A stretch of 38,262 nucleotides of DNA from Actinomycetota bacterium (GTDB lineage: Bacteria > Actinomycetota > Actinomycetes > JACCUZ01), in the NCBI GenBank assembly GCA_030841035.1, contig JAVEDI010000107.1:1-38262 (forward strand), read 5' to 3'. The notes under the pieces were generated by a model that saw only the letters and a list, made by a program, of their open reading frames with translations, was not told where the DNA came from and made no database searches. A program made the translations under genes and the position numbers. Shown in pieces: positions 9,034 to 17,116 of the stretch. The first letter of the stretch is position 1. Each line of letters begins with the position of its first letter.

Positions 9034-9062
9034 AGGCTACGGGAGTCTCAGAAGGGTTTCAA
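9034..9062 (-). promoter_or_regulatory. Promoter of the riboswitch-NlpC/P60 transcript
   Basis: TTGAAA (9057-9062) and TAGCCT (9034-9039) on the minus strand are separated by exactly 17 nt, a good housekeeping-sigma match. The predicted transcript starts near 9027, giving a leader of about 205 nt that holds the riboswitch. Confidence 0.65.
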
Positions 9063-9082
9063 ACAGGGGTACGGCGCGTCGC

Positions 9083-9385
9083 TCACAGCTGGACCGGGTA
9101 GCCCGCAGCGACCCAGTCGTTGGTGCCCCCGTCGACGTTGACCGCGTCGACGCCGTGAGCGGCGAGGAACGCGACGGCCTGGGCGCTGCGACCTCCGACG
9201 GCGCACACGACGTACAGCGGTCGCGTCCCGGGGAGGTCGTCCAGGCGCTGCGGCACCGTCGCCAGCGGCACCAGTGCCGCCCCGGGGACGTGTCCGGCGG
9301 CGTACTCCTCGGGCTCGCGTACGTCGATGACGACCGCCCCCTCATCGAGGGCGGTCTTGAGCTCGTGGACGGTGACGGTGCGCAT
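9083..9385 (-). CDS. Single-domain rhodanese-like sulfurtransferase
   Basis: A 100-residue rhodanese domain. DVREPEEYAAGHVPGA is the conserved N-terminal signature, and the active-site loop is CAVGGRS with the catalytic cysteine C61. It likely carries a persulfide in the cytoplasm, acting on thiosulfate or a protein sulfur donor. Its start lies 9 nt after the ideR stop, so it is cotranscribed with the iron regulator. That linkage might relate it to Fe-S cluster supply, although this is inference. Confidence 0.9.
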   Translation of the reverse strand: MRTVTVHELKTALDEGAVVIDVREPEEYAAGHVPGAALVPLATVPQRLDDLPGTRPLYVVCAVGGRSAQAVAFLAAHGVDAVNVDGGTNDWVAAGYPVQL

Positions 9386-9394
9386 GGTGTCCTC

Positions 9395-10081
9395 TCAGCG
9401 GGCGGTGACGAACACGTGCGAGGCGACCAGGTCGCTGATCTCGGTCGTCTCCCCGCCGGAGCCCACCAGCAGCCCCTCGGGCGAGGAGATGACGGTCACG
9501 GACGCGCCCGGCTGCACCCCGGCCCGGCGCAGCCGCGACATCAGCACCGTGTCGGTCTGCAGCGGCTCGGCGAGCCTGCGGATGATGACCCGGGTCGCCG
9601 AGTCCAGCGACACCTGGTCCAGAGTGGTCAGCGCGCTTCCCGGATCGTCGAGGGCGCCCGGCTCCCCCAGCTCGGACAGCCCCGGGATCGGCAGCCCGTA
9701 AGGGGAGACCGTGGGGTGCCCCAGGATGTCGAGCAGCCGGCGCTCGACCTCCTCCGACATCACGTGCTCCCACCGGCAGGCCTCCTCGTGCACCAGCTCC
9801 CAGTCGAGGCCGATCACCTGGATCAGCAGGCACTCGGCGAGCCGGTGCTTGCGCATCACCCGGGTGGCCAGCGACCGACCGTCGGGGGTCAGCTCGAGGT
9901 GCCGGTCGCTGTCGACGTGCAGCAACCGGTCGCGCTCCATGCGGGCGACCGTCTGCGACACCGTGGGGCCGGACTGACCGAGACGCTCGGCGATGCGGGC
10001 CCGGAGGGGGACGATGCCCTCCTCCTCGAGCTCGAAGATCGCCTTGAGGTACATCTCGGTGGTGTCGATGAGGTCGCTCAC
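9395..10081 (-). CDS. ideR: Iron-dependent repressor IdeR/DtxR
   Basis: Fe(II)-activated transcriptional repressor of iron uptake and storage genes, 228 residues. The winged helix (TTEMYLKAIFELEEEGIVPLRARIAERLGQSGPTVSQTVARMERD) is followed by the dimerization and metal domain, then an SH3-like domain (~150-228). The metal ligands occupy the same positions as in DtxR: M10, C102, E105 and H106 (primary site); H79, E83 and H98 (ancillary site). Cys at 102 marks it as an iron regulator rather than MntR. The GTG at 10081 gives this exact numbering; GAGAAT lies 6 nt upstream, consistent with a leaderless mRNA. It is divergent from udgX across 88 bp. Confidence 0.95.
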   Translation of the reverse strand: MSDLIDTTEMYLKAIFELEEEGIVPLRARIAERLGQSGPTVSQTVARMERDRLLHVDSDRHLELTPDGRSLATRVMRKHRLAECLLIQVIGLDWELVHEEACRWEHVMSEEVERRLLDILGHPTVSPYGLPIPGLSELGEPGALDDPGSALTTLDQVSLDSATRVIIRRLAEPLQTDTVLMSRLRRAGVQPGASVTVISSPEGLLVGSGGETTEISDLVASHVFVTAR

Positions 10082-10131
10082 CGGGCCATTCTCGCGTACC
10101 CGCGCAACTGCCCCGGCCGTGGCGACAGGGC

Positions 10132-10137
10132 TACCGT
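10132..10137 (+). promoter_or_regulatory. -10 element for a leaderless udgX transcript
   Basis: TACCGT ends 6 nt before the GTG at 10144. The spacing places the transcription start at that GTG, so translation would begin with the mini-ORF rather than with udgX itself. Confidence 0.5.
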
Positions 10138-10143
10138 TCGCCC

Positions 10144-10173
10144 GTGACCTCGCCGGCCCGGCCGCAGCCATGA
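10144..10173 (+). CDS. Leaderless 9-residue upstream ORF overlapping udgX
   Basis: GTG ACC TCG CCG GCC CGG CCG CAG CCA TGA encodes VTSPARPQP (initiator read as M). Its stop codon overlaps the udgX ATG in an ATGA arrangement. The udgX ATG has no Shine-Dalgarno, so ribosomes entering at the leaderless GTG and re-initiating at the overlap would explain udgX expression. Translation is inferred from spacing only. Confidence 0.45.
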   Translation: MTSPARPQP

Positions 10174-10799
10174 CCGCCGCCGACTTCGTGCCCGCCGGAG
10201 CGGACCTCGAGGGGCTGCGGACCGCTGCCCGCGGCTGCCGCGGCTGCGAGCTGTGGGAGCCCGCGACGCAGACGGTGTTCTCCGCCGGCCCCGCCGATGC
10301 CACGGTCGTGCTGGTCGGTGAGCAGCCCGGCGACCAGGAGGACCGCCAGGGGCTGCCGTTCGTGGGGCCCGCCGGACGGCTGCTGGTCAAGGCGCTCGAC
10401 GACGCCGGCCTGCCGCGGGAGACGGTCTACCGGACCAACGCGGTCAAGCACTTCCGCTTCACCCAGGCCGGCCCGGGCAAGCGGCGCATCCACCAGACGC
10501 CCGACCGGGTGCACGTGGAAGCCTGTCGGCCCTGGCTGCGCGCCGAGCTGGCGCTGCTCGAGCCGGTGGTCATCGTCGCGCTGGGCGCGACGGCCGCGAA
10601 GGGCATGCTCGGAGCGAGCTTCCGGGTGACCCGCCAGCGCGGACAGCTGCTGGCGTTCCCGCCGAGCACCGCGACCGAGGGGCCGCCGTGGATCATGGCG
10701 ACCATCCATCCCTCCGCCGTGCTGCGGTCCGACGATCGCGACCAGGCCTATGCCGGCCTGGTGGCCGACCTGAGGGTGGCCGCCGTCGCCCTCGGGTGA
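10170..10799 (+). CDS. udgX: UdgX-type uracil-DNA glycosylase
   Basis: A 209-residue member of the family 4/5-like uracil-DNA glycosylase group. The active-site motif is GEQPGDQED (residues 50-58), followed by LPFVGPAGRLL. The diagnostic UdgX loop KRRIH lies at 104-108. Its histidine (H108, equivalent to H109 in the Mycobacterium smegmatis enzyme) becomes covalently attached to the abasic sugar after uracil release. TNAVKHFRF replaces the VVKCRPP-like segment of family 4. Cysteines C23 and C26 (GCRGC) and C119 (EACRPW) are candidate Fe-S ligands. The C-terminal motif is IHPSAVLR. It is likely to act on uracil in DNA, forming a stable covalent complex. The ATG at 10170 is in frame; the nearby GTG at 10144 is not. 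Confidence 0.93.
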   Translation: MTAADFVPAGADLEGLRTAARGCRGCELWEPATQTVFSAGPADATVVLVGEQPGDQEDRQGLPFVGPAGRLLVKALDDAGLPRETVYRTNAVKHFRFTQAGPGKRRIHQTPDRVHVEACRPWLRAELALLEPVVIVALGATAAKGMLGASFRVTRQRGQLLAFPPSTATEGPPWIMATIHPSAVLRSDDRDQAYAGLVADLRVAAVALG

Positions 10800-10850
10800 G
10801 GCCGCCGCTGGCCGGCGCCCGGCGGTGGGCCCGACCGGCCAGCTCCCCCC

Positions 10851-10856
10851 TAGGGT
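10851..10856 (+). promoter_or_regulatory. -10 element of a leaderless mRNA
   Basis: TAGGGT ends 7 nt before the GTG at 10864, so the transcript probably begins at the start codon. Confidence 0.6.
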
Positions 10857-10863
10857 GAGGCGG

Positions 10864-11616
10864 GTGCTACGCGACGACACCGCTGCCCCCGGCGGCCCCG
10901 TGCCGCTGAGCATCCCGAGCCGGTTCTGCGGTCCCTCGCGCAGCGCCAACGGGGGGTACGTCGCCGGCCGGCTCGCCGCCCTGGTCGGCGGGACGCGCCC
11001 GGTCGAGGTCACGCTGCGCCGGCCACCGCCGCTGGACACCCGGCTGGACGCCACCGCGCGCGACGGCGCGGTGGTGCTGACCCTCGGTGACGCGCTGCTC
11101 GCCGAGGCGCGACCGGGGCAGCTGCCGGGCGAGGTGGTGGACCCGGTGCCCTTCGACGTGGCCGCGGCGGCGATGTCGGCCTACAGCGGCCTGGTGCAGC
11201 ACCCGTTCCCGAGCTGCTTCGCGTGCGGGACCGACCGGCCGGCTCCCGAAGGGTTGGGCCTGCGACCCGGCCCGGTACCCGGCCGGCCCGACACCGTCGC
11301 CACCACCTGGGTGCCCGCCGAAGGCCTCGCCGAGCAGCCGGGAGCCGTCCCGCCCGAGATGGTGTGGGCCGCCCTCGACTGCCCGGGGGGCTGGTCCGCG
11401 GACCTGGCCGGGCGCCCGATGATGCTGGGCCGGATGACCGCGACCGTCCACGCGGTGCCGGCGACCGGCGAACGGTGTGTGGTGGTCGGTCGGCTGCTGG
11501 GCCGGCAGGGCCGCAAGGCGTTCACCGCCAGCACGGCGTACGACGCCGACGGCCGGGTGCTGGGCCATGCCGGCGCCACCTGGATAGCGGTCGACCCGTC
11601 CGCTCTGGATCGATGA
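10864..11616 (+). CDS. Hotdog-like (thioesterase-fold) hypothetical protein
   Basis: About 250 residues from the GTG at 10864. It begins LRDDTAAPGGPVPLSIPSRF and contains SRSANGGYVAGRLAAL, PSCFACGTDRP, and MVWAALDCPGGW followed by GRMTATVHAVPATGE and FTASTAYDADGRVLGHAGATWIAVD. The layout resembles actinobacterial proteins of the thioesterase/hotdog superfamily, with two half-domains joined by a CFACG segment. The enzymatic activity and substrate are unknown. Start choice rests on the leaderless -10 at 10851. It follows udgX by 64 nt but has its own promoter. Confidence 0.7.
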   Translation: MLRDDTAAPGGPVPLSIPSRFCGPSRSANGGYVAGRLAALVGGTRPVEVTLRRPPPLDTRLDATARDGAVVLTLGDALLAEARPGQLPGEVVDPVPFDVAAAAMSAYSGLVQHPFPSCFACGTDRPAPEGLGLRPGPVPGRPDTVATTWVPAEGLAEQPGAVPPEMVWAALDCPGGWSADLAGRPMMLGRMTATVHAVPATGERCVVVGRLLGRQGRKAFTASTAYDADGRVLGHAGATWIAVDPSALDR

Positions 11617-11626
11617 CAGAAAGTGT

Positions 11627-11656
11627 TTGTCGCGCCCGGCGTCCGCGTCGTAGTCT
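11627..11656 (+). promoter_or_regulatory. Promoter of a short structured transcript
   Basis: TTGTCG (11627-11632) and TAGTCT (11651-11656) are separated by 18 nt. It lies just after the hotdog-like gene and predicts a transcript starting near 11663. Confidence 0.55.
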
Positions 11657-11688
11657 GGACGTACACGGAAGGGAGGTGGTCCGGAGAC

Positions 11689-11727
11689 TTGAGTATTTCC
11701 AGGACGCGTGAGGTGGCTGTCAGCTAG
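11689..11727 (+). CDS. Possible 12-codon peptide (MSISRTREVAVS)
   Basis: A TTG start lies 9 nt after GGGAGGTGG and is followed by 11 sense codons and TAG. The stop lies in the 3' arm of a 7-bp hairpin (11712-11718 with 11726-11732), an arrangement that would let a translating ribosome open or hold the structure. The alternative GTG at 11676 (VVRRLEYFQDA) overlaps the Shine-Dalgarno itself and is less likely. No homolog is recognised. Confidence 0.4.
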   Translation: MSISRTREVAVS

Positions 11728-11786
11728 CCGCCGACTCCGGTTCGATGTTCCGGCCGTACGTGGCCGGCGAATCTCAGGCAGTCACC

Positions 11787-11839
11787 CGACCCGCGGGCCG
11801 CAGGGGAAACGTCCCCCCTGCACCAAGGCCCGCGGGTCG
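11787..11839. terminator. Two-tier hairpin (13 bp + 7 bp) between convergent units
   Basis: The outer stem CGACCCGCGGGCC (11787-11799) pairs with GGCCCGCGGGTCG (11827-11839). The inner stem GCAGGGG (11800-11806) pairs with CCCCTGC (11815-11821), leaving a 5-nt one-sided bulge (ACCAA). It ends the small transcript and can also terminate pdxH from the other side. Confidence 0.75.
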
Positions 11840-11874
11840 CTGCATGTCCGGGGCCCTGCCGTGCGGCCCGCCCG

Positions 11875-12537
11875 CTAGGGGGCCAGGCGCTCCACGACCC
11901 AGCCGGACGCGCCGTCGCGCCGGTAGCGCAACCGGTCGTGCAGCCGGTTGTCCCGACCGGCCCAGAACTCCACCGTCTCCGGCACGAGCCGGTAGCCGCC
12001 CCAGAAGTCCGGCAGCGGCACCTCGGTGCCCTCCGGCCACCGCGCCTCGAGCTCGGCCAGCCGCTCCTCGAGCTGCGCGCGGCTCGCGATCACCGAGGAC
12101 TGGCGGCTCGCCCAGGCGCCCAGCCGTGACCCGTGCGGGCGCGAGGCGAAGTAGCCGGCCGCCTCGTCACGGGTGAGCGGCCGGGTCGGGCCCACCAGAC
12201 GCACCTGCCGGTCCAGCGCGTGCCACGGGAACACCAGCGCCGCCTGCGGGTTCGCGGCCAGCTCCCGGGCCTTCTGCGAGCCGGTGTTGGTGTAGAACGC
12301 GAAACCCGCGGCGTCGTACCCCTTGAGCAGCACGGTGCGGGCGCTCGGTACGCCGGCCGGGGTGGCCGTCGCCAGCACCATCGCGTTCGGCTCGTCCAGG
12401 CCCGCGGCGAGGGCGTCGTGGAACCACCGGGCGAACTGCTCGAGCGGGTCGCGGGCCGCCCGGCTCTCGTCGAGGCCCTCTCGGGCGTAGCTGCGTCGCA
12501 TGGCGGCCAGGTCCGGCCGCACCGGGTGCGCGGTCAT
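11875..12537 (-). CDS. pdxH: Pyridoxamine 5'-phosphate oxidase
   Basis: FMN-dependent oxidation of pyridoxamine/pyridoxine 5'-phosphate to PLP, 220 residues and full length. Family segments in order: [136 protein letters not shown] and the C-terminal LAP. The ATG at 12537 is preceded by CACAGT 6 nt upstream, possibly leaderless. It shares a 93-bp divergent promoter region with citA. PLP made here is the cofactor of the nearby SerC. Confidence 0.95.
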   Translation of the reverse strand: MTAHPVRPDLAAMRRSYAREGLDESRAARDPLEQFARWFHDALAAGLDEPNAMVLATATPAGVPSARTVLLKGYDAAGFAFYTNTGSQKARELAANPQAALVFPWHALDRQVRLVGPTRPLTRDEAAGYFASRPHGSRLGAWASRQSSVIASRAQLEERLAELEARWPEGTEVPLPDFWGGYRLVPETVEFWAGRDNRLHDRLRYRRDGASGWVVERLAP

Positions 12538-12630
12538 GCGCTCACTGTGGCACGCTGCCCGAGAGCACACCCCTACTCGCCCGAGCCACTGCCCCGCCGC
12601 GGCGAACCCGCCTGTCGAGGAGGCCGTCCT

Positions 12631-13728
12631 GTGACCGCCACGTCCGACTTCGTACCCGGCCTCGAGGGCGTGATCGCCTTCGAGACCACGATCGCCGAGC
12701 CCGACAAGGAGGGCGGCTCGCTCAGCTATCGCGGGGTCGACATCGAGGACCTGGTCGGACAGGTGTCCTTCGGCAACGTCTGGGGACTGCTCGTCGACAA
12801 CGAGTTCAACCCGGGCCTGCCGCCCGCCGAGCCGTTCCCCCTGCCGGTGCACTCCGGTGACGTCCGGGTCGACGTACAGAGCGCCCTCGCGATGCTCGCG
12901 CCGGCCTGGGGATTCCGTCAGCTGCTCGACATCGAGGAGGCGGAGGCACGCGACAACCTGGCGCGCGCCTCGGTGATGGCGCTGTCCTTCGTCGCGCAGT
13001 CGGCCCGGGGCATCGGCCTGCCCATGGTGCCCCAGGCCGAGATCGACAAGGCCAAGACGATCGTGGAGCGGTTCATGATCCGCTGGCGCGGCGAGCCCGA
13101 CCCGCGCCACGTGGAGGCCGTCGACGCCTACTGGACCTCGGCCGCCGAGCACGGCATGAACGCCTCGACGTTCAGCGCGCGGGTCATCGCCTCGACCGGT
13201 GCCGACGTCGCGGCCTGTCTGTCGGGGGCGGTCGGCGCCATGTCCGGTCCGCTGCACGGCGGCGCGCCGTCGCGGGTGCTGCACATGCTCGAGGGGGTCG
13301 AGAAGAGCGGCGACGCGGCCGGCTACGTCAAGGGCGTCCTCGACCGCGGCGAGCGGTTGATGGGCTTCGGCCACCGGGTCTACCGCGCCGAGGACCCGCG
13401 GGCCCGGGTGCTGCGACGTACCGCCCAGCGGCTCGGCGCGCCGCGCTACGAGGCCGCGGCGGCGCTGGAGAAGGCCGCGCTTGCCGAGCTGCGCAGCCGC
13501 CGTCCCGACCGGGTGCTGGAGACCAACGTCGAGTTCTGGGCGGCCGTCGTCCTCGACTTCGCCCAGGTGCCGCCGCACATGTTCACGCCGATGTTCACCT
13601 GCGCGCGCACCGCCGGCTGGTCGGCGCACATCCTCGAGCAGAAGCGCACCGGCCGGCTCATCCGGCCCTCCGCGCGCTACATCGGCGAGGGTCCGCGCAA
13701 GCCGGCGGACGTCGCCGGCTCGCTCTGA
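12631..13728 (+). CDS. citA: Citrate synthase, second type (CitA-like)
   Basis: Condenses acetyl-CoA and oxaloacetate to citrate (or a methylcitrate-synthase-like reaction). It has 365 residues, the short two-domain form found as CitA in mycobacteria. Active-site regions are [16 protein letters not shown] (His), [18 protein letters not shown] (His and Asp region) and [39 protein letters not shown]. The N-terminus [32 protein letters not shown] is typical. The GTG at 12631 has a strong ribosome site, GAGGAGG (12617-12623), 7 nt upstream, unlike many neighbours that look leaderless. Substrate preference cannot be judged from sequence alone. Confidence 0.93.
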   Translation: MTATSDFVPGLEGVIAFETTIAEPDKEGGSLSYRGVDIEDLVGQVSFGNVWGLLVDNEFNPGLPPAEPFPLPVHSGDVRVDVQSALAMLAPAWGFRQLLDIEEAEARDNLARASVMALSFVAQSARGIGLPMVPQAEIDKAKTIVERFMIRWRGEPDPRHVEAVDAYWTSAAEHGMNASTFSARVIASTGADVAACLSGAVGAMSGPLHGGAPSRVLHMLEGVEKSGDAAGYVKGVLDRGERLMGFGHRVYRAEDPRARVLRRTAQRLGAPRYEAAAALEKAALAELRSRRPDRVLETNVEFWAAVVLDFAQVPPHMFTPMFTCARTAGWSAHILEQKRTGRLIRPSARYIGEGPRKPADVAGSL

Positions 13729-14961
<1,233 letters not shown>

Positions 14962-14965
14962 GCCG

Positions 14966-15001
14966 CAGCGGATCGCCGACCGGACGCGGTCGGTGGCCGC
15001 T
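14966..15001. terminator. Possible terminator between serC and a convergent gene
   Basis: CCGACC (14976-14981) and GGTCGG (14988-14993) form a core stem around a 6-nt loop, with further GCGG/CCGC pairing outside after a small internal loop. It lies in the 39-nt gap between two 3' ends. Confidence 0.4.
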
Positions 15002-15963
15002 CAGCCGTCCCGTCCTCGGGGACGGCGGCGACGGCGCCGGGTGGCAGCGCCCGCGGCGCCGAGCAGCAGGACGCCGAGCGCCCCGGCCCAGGTGAGGGCC
15101 CGGCGCCACGAGCTGCGACCGTCCGGTCCGCTGCCGGAGGCAGGGGAGGCTGCCGTCGCCGCAGGCCGCGAGCGCGCGGCCCGCGGCAGCGGCACCGCGT
15201 AGACCTCGCTGTGCACGCCCTCGCTGCCGACGAGCAGTCGGTTGCCGTCCACGGCGAGCGACTCGCCCTGTTCCTGGATCGGCAGCACGATCTGCTGGTC
15301 GAGGCGGCCGGGCGCGTCGTAGAGGTAGCCCGACGTGTAGGTACGCAGCACGAACTGCCCGCTGGGGAGGAACGCGCCGTCGGTGACCAGCGGCGGTACG
15401 TCGGCGACGCGCGTGAGCAGGTTGGTGCCGCGGGACCGGACCACCGGCCGGCGCGGTGCCCGGTAGAGCCCGCCGACGCCGAAGGACTTGGTCGCGATCC
15501 AGATGCGCCCGTCGCGTGGGTCGACCAGCAGCGCCTCGGCGTCGTGCGGCCCGTCGGGGTAGCGGAACCGGAACCACGTCGCCTCGCGCGTGTGCCTACC
15601 GAGCCGGCGCGCCTCGGTGACGCGGAACACCGACACGTCCGGGCGACGCTCGCGGTTGTCACCGATGTCGCCGAGGAACAGCGCCGGTCGGCCCCGCTCG
15701 TCACGACCAGGTGCGAGCGCCTCGGGGTCGTACGGGTCGATGCCGCGCAGCCGGATGCGCCCGACGGTCCGTCCGCGACGGTCGATCGCGAAGATGTCGG
15801 CGACGGCGCCCCCGTCGTTGTGGGTCCAGAGCAGGCCGGCGTGCCTGCCGGAGCGGGCCAGCCCGCTGGACTCGTCGATGGCCGCGTCCCGCAGCGTCAG
15901 CAGCGGCGTGGCGCTGGAGCCGGCGATCAGGACGCTGAGCAGGGCGGCGCTAGCCCAGGGCAT
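15001..15963 (-). CDS. Exported, C-terminally anchored propeller-like protein
   Basis: A 320-residue protein of unknown function. The N-terminus (MPWASAALLSVLIAGSSATP) is a signal peptide. The body has repeated strands of the kind seen in beta-propellers: GLLWTHNDGGAVADIFAIDRRG, PEALAPG, RPALFLGDIGDN, DAEALLVDPRDGRIWIATKS, LAVDGNRLLVGSEGVHSEVYAVPL. After a Ser/Pro/Ala linker comes a single transmembrane segment (ALTWAGALGVLLLGAAGAA, ~283-301) and an Arg-rich cytoplasmic tail. It is probably anchored facing outside. Its start overlaps the methyltransferase gene end by 14 bp, so the two are translated together, though a functional link is not obvious. Confidence 0.75.
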   Translation of the reverse strand: MPWASAALLSVLIAGSSATPLLTLRDAAIDESSGLARSGRHAGLLWTHNDGGAVADIFAIDRRGRTVGRIRLRGIDPYDPEALAPGRDERGRPALFLGDIGDNRERRPDVSVFRVTEARRLGRHTREATWFRFRYPDGPHDAEALLVDPRDGRIWIATKSFGVGGLYRAPRRPVVRSRGTNLLTRVADVPPLVTDGAFLPSGQFVLRTYTSGYLYDAPGRLDQQIVLPIQEQGESLAVDGNRLLVGSEGVHSEVYAVPLPRAARSRPAATAASPASGSGPDGRSSWRRALTWAGALGVLLLGAAGAATRRRRRRPRGRDG

Positions 15964-17113
15964 CGGCGAGCAGTGTCTGCAGGTACGGAGTGACGTGCCA
16001 CTGCGCGATCAGCGCGTCGTAGTCGGCGTCGGCGTCGGCGTCGGTGCCCGTTCGCGCCGGCCCGGGCCGGCGTACGGCCTTGATCATGGTGTTGCGGGGT
16101 GTGTACTCGGCCGCGACGAACTGCACGACCTCGGCGCGGTAGCCGACCCGGCGCAGCAGCGCGGCGCGCAGGGCATCGGTCAACGTGTCGCCGAAGCGTT
16201 CGCGCAGGATCGGGTGCCGGGTCAGCAGGCCGTAGGGCCCCGGTGCCGGCACCGCCTTCAGCTGCCGCTGCAGGTCGTGGTGGCAGCAGGGCGAGGCCAG
16301 GATGACCGGAGCCTGCCACCGCACGGCCTGGGCCAGCGCGTCGTCGGTGGCCGTGTCGCAGGCGTGCAGGGACAGCACGACATCGGCCGCCTCCGCTGCG
16401 GTGTCGACGATGCGGCCTTCCTCGAAGCGCAGGTGCTCGGCCCAGCCGAGCTCCGCCGCGAGCTCGTTGTTGCGGGTCCGGGCCGCGGCGCGCAGGTCGA
16501 GCCCGAGGACCTCGACGGGCCGCCGCTGTGCGAGGTAGCGGTAGGCCGCGAACGTCAGGTAGGCGTTGCCGCAACCGAGGTCGACCACCCGCAGGGGTCG
16601 GTCGGTGGGCAGCGCCGCGGCGTCCAGCTCGTCGGAGAGCAGGTGCAGGAAGGCGTCGACCTGACGGCGCTTGCTCGCGCCCGCGCCGAGGGCGGCAAAC
16701 AGCGGGTCCCCGGGGTCGATGAGGTGCGGCTTGGTGCGGTCGTGACCGGTGTGCTGGGTGCCGGCCGCGGCGGCGCGGTGCACCTGGGCCTCACCCTTCT
16801 TGGTGACCCGTAGCTGCACGGTCTCGGCGGTCGTCTCCACGTGCCAGTTGCCGAACGGCTGGGCCAGCAGCGCGTCGACGGCGGCGGCCGCGTCGCCGTC
16901 GTACGCCTCGTTGCGGGTACGCGGGCCCTGGGCCTCCTCGGTCACCACCTGCAGCCGGCGGCCGGTCTTGAGGTCGACCGGGCGCAGCGTCGCTCGGGCG
17001 AACGCCGGTCGGTCGCCGCGGCGGCGGCCCGCCGCGACGGCCCGCACGAGGCCGTCGGCGTCCAGCAGCAGCGGGCGCAGCGCGGCGAGCGCGTCGGCGA
17101 GCGGTTGAGGCAC
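15950..17113 (-). CDS. Class I SAM-dependent methyltransferase
   Basis: 387 residues. The SAM-binding motif I is VVDLGCGNAYLTFAAYRYLA (about residues 177-196), with VLGLDLR as motif II and VVLSLHACDTATDDAL followed by ILASPCCHHDLQRQL. The CCHHDL motif and the ~170-residue N-terminal region with LRPVDLKTGRRLQ are typical of the Methyltransf_32-like group, some of which are suspected RNA methyltransferases. The substrate is unknown. A short in-frame hexanucleotide repeat encodes DADADAD near the C-terminus. The GTG start lies 3 nt after the upstream MFS stop, so it is the middle gene of a three-gene minus-strand operon. Confidence 0.8.
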   Translation of the reverse strand: MPQPLADALAALRPLLLDADGLVRAVAAGRRRGDRPAFARATLRPVDLKTGRRLQVVTEEAQGPRTRNEAYDGDAAAAVDALLAQPFGNWHVETTAETVQLRVTKKGEAQVHRAAAAGTQHTGHDRTKPHLIDPGDPLFAALGAGASKRRQVDAFLHLLSDELDAAALPTDRPLRVVDLGCGNAYLTFAAYRYLAQRRPVEVLGLDLRAAARTRNNELAAELGWAEHLRFEEGRIVDTAAEAADVVLSLHACDTATDDALAQAVRWQAPVILASPCCHHDLQRQLKAVPAPGPYGLLTRHPILRERFGDTLTDALRAALLRRVGYRAEVVQFVAAEYTPRNTMIKAVRRPGPARTGTDADADADYDALIAQWHVTPYLQTLLADALG

Positions 17114-17116
17114 GGC

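Larger units (their letters stand above)
11663..11839 (+). ncRNA. Candidate small structured RNA with a mini-ORF
   Basis: A predicted ~177-nt transcript between a promoter and a terminator. It holds an exceptionally long Shine-Dalgarno (GGAGGTGGTCC, 11672-11682). That sequence can pair over 11 nt with the universal 16S rRNA tail, one pair being G-U. The 12-codon ORF at 11689-11727 follows. Three hairpins are present: 11712-11732, which overlaps the ORF stop; 11750-11767; and the large terminator at 11787-11839. I do not recognise a named RNA family. It could be a leader-peptide gene, a regulatory RNA or a ribosome-sequestering element. The 5' end and expression are inferred. Confidence 0.5.

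Noticed and set aside
11735-11767. GGTTCGA motif considered as a tRNA T-arm
   Set aside because: The flanks do not pair as a T-stem and there is no acceptor, D or anticodon arm around it.
14993-15202. Small plus-strand ORFs after serC
   Set aside because: They are antisense to the Arg-rich tail of the propeller-like gene and have no start signals of their own.
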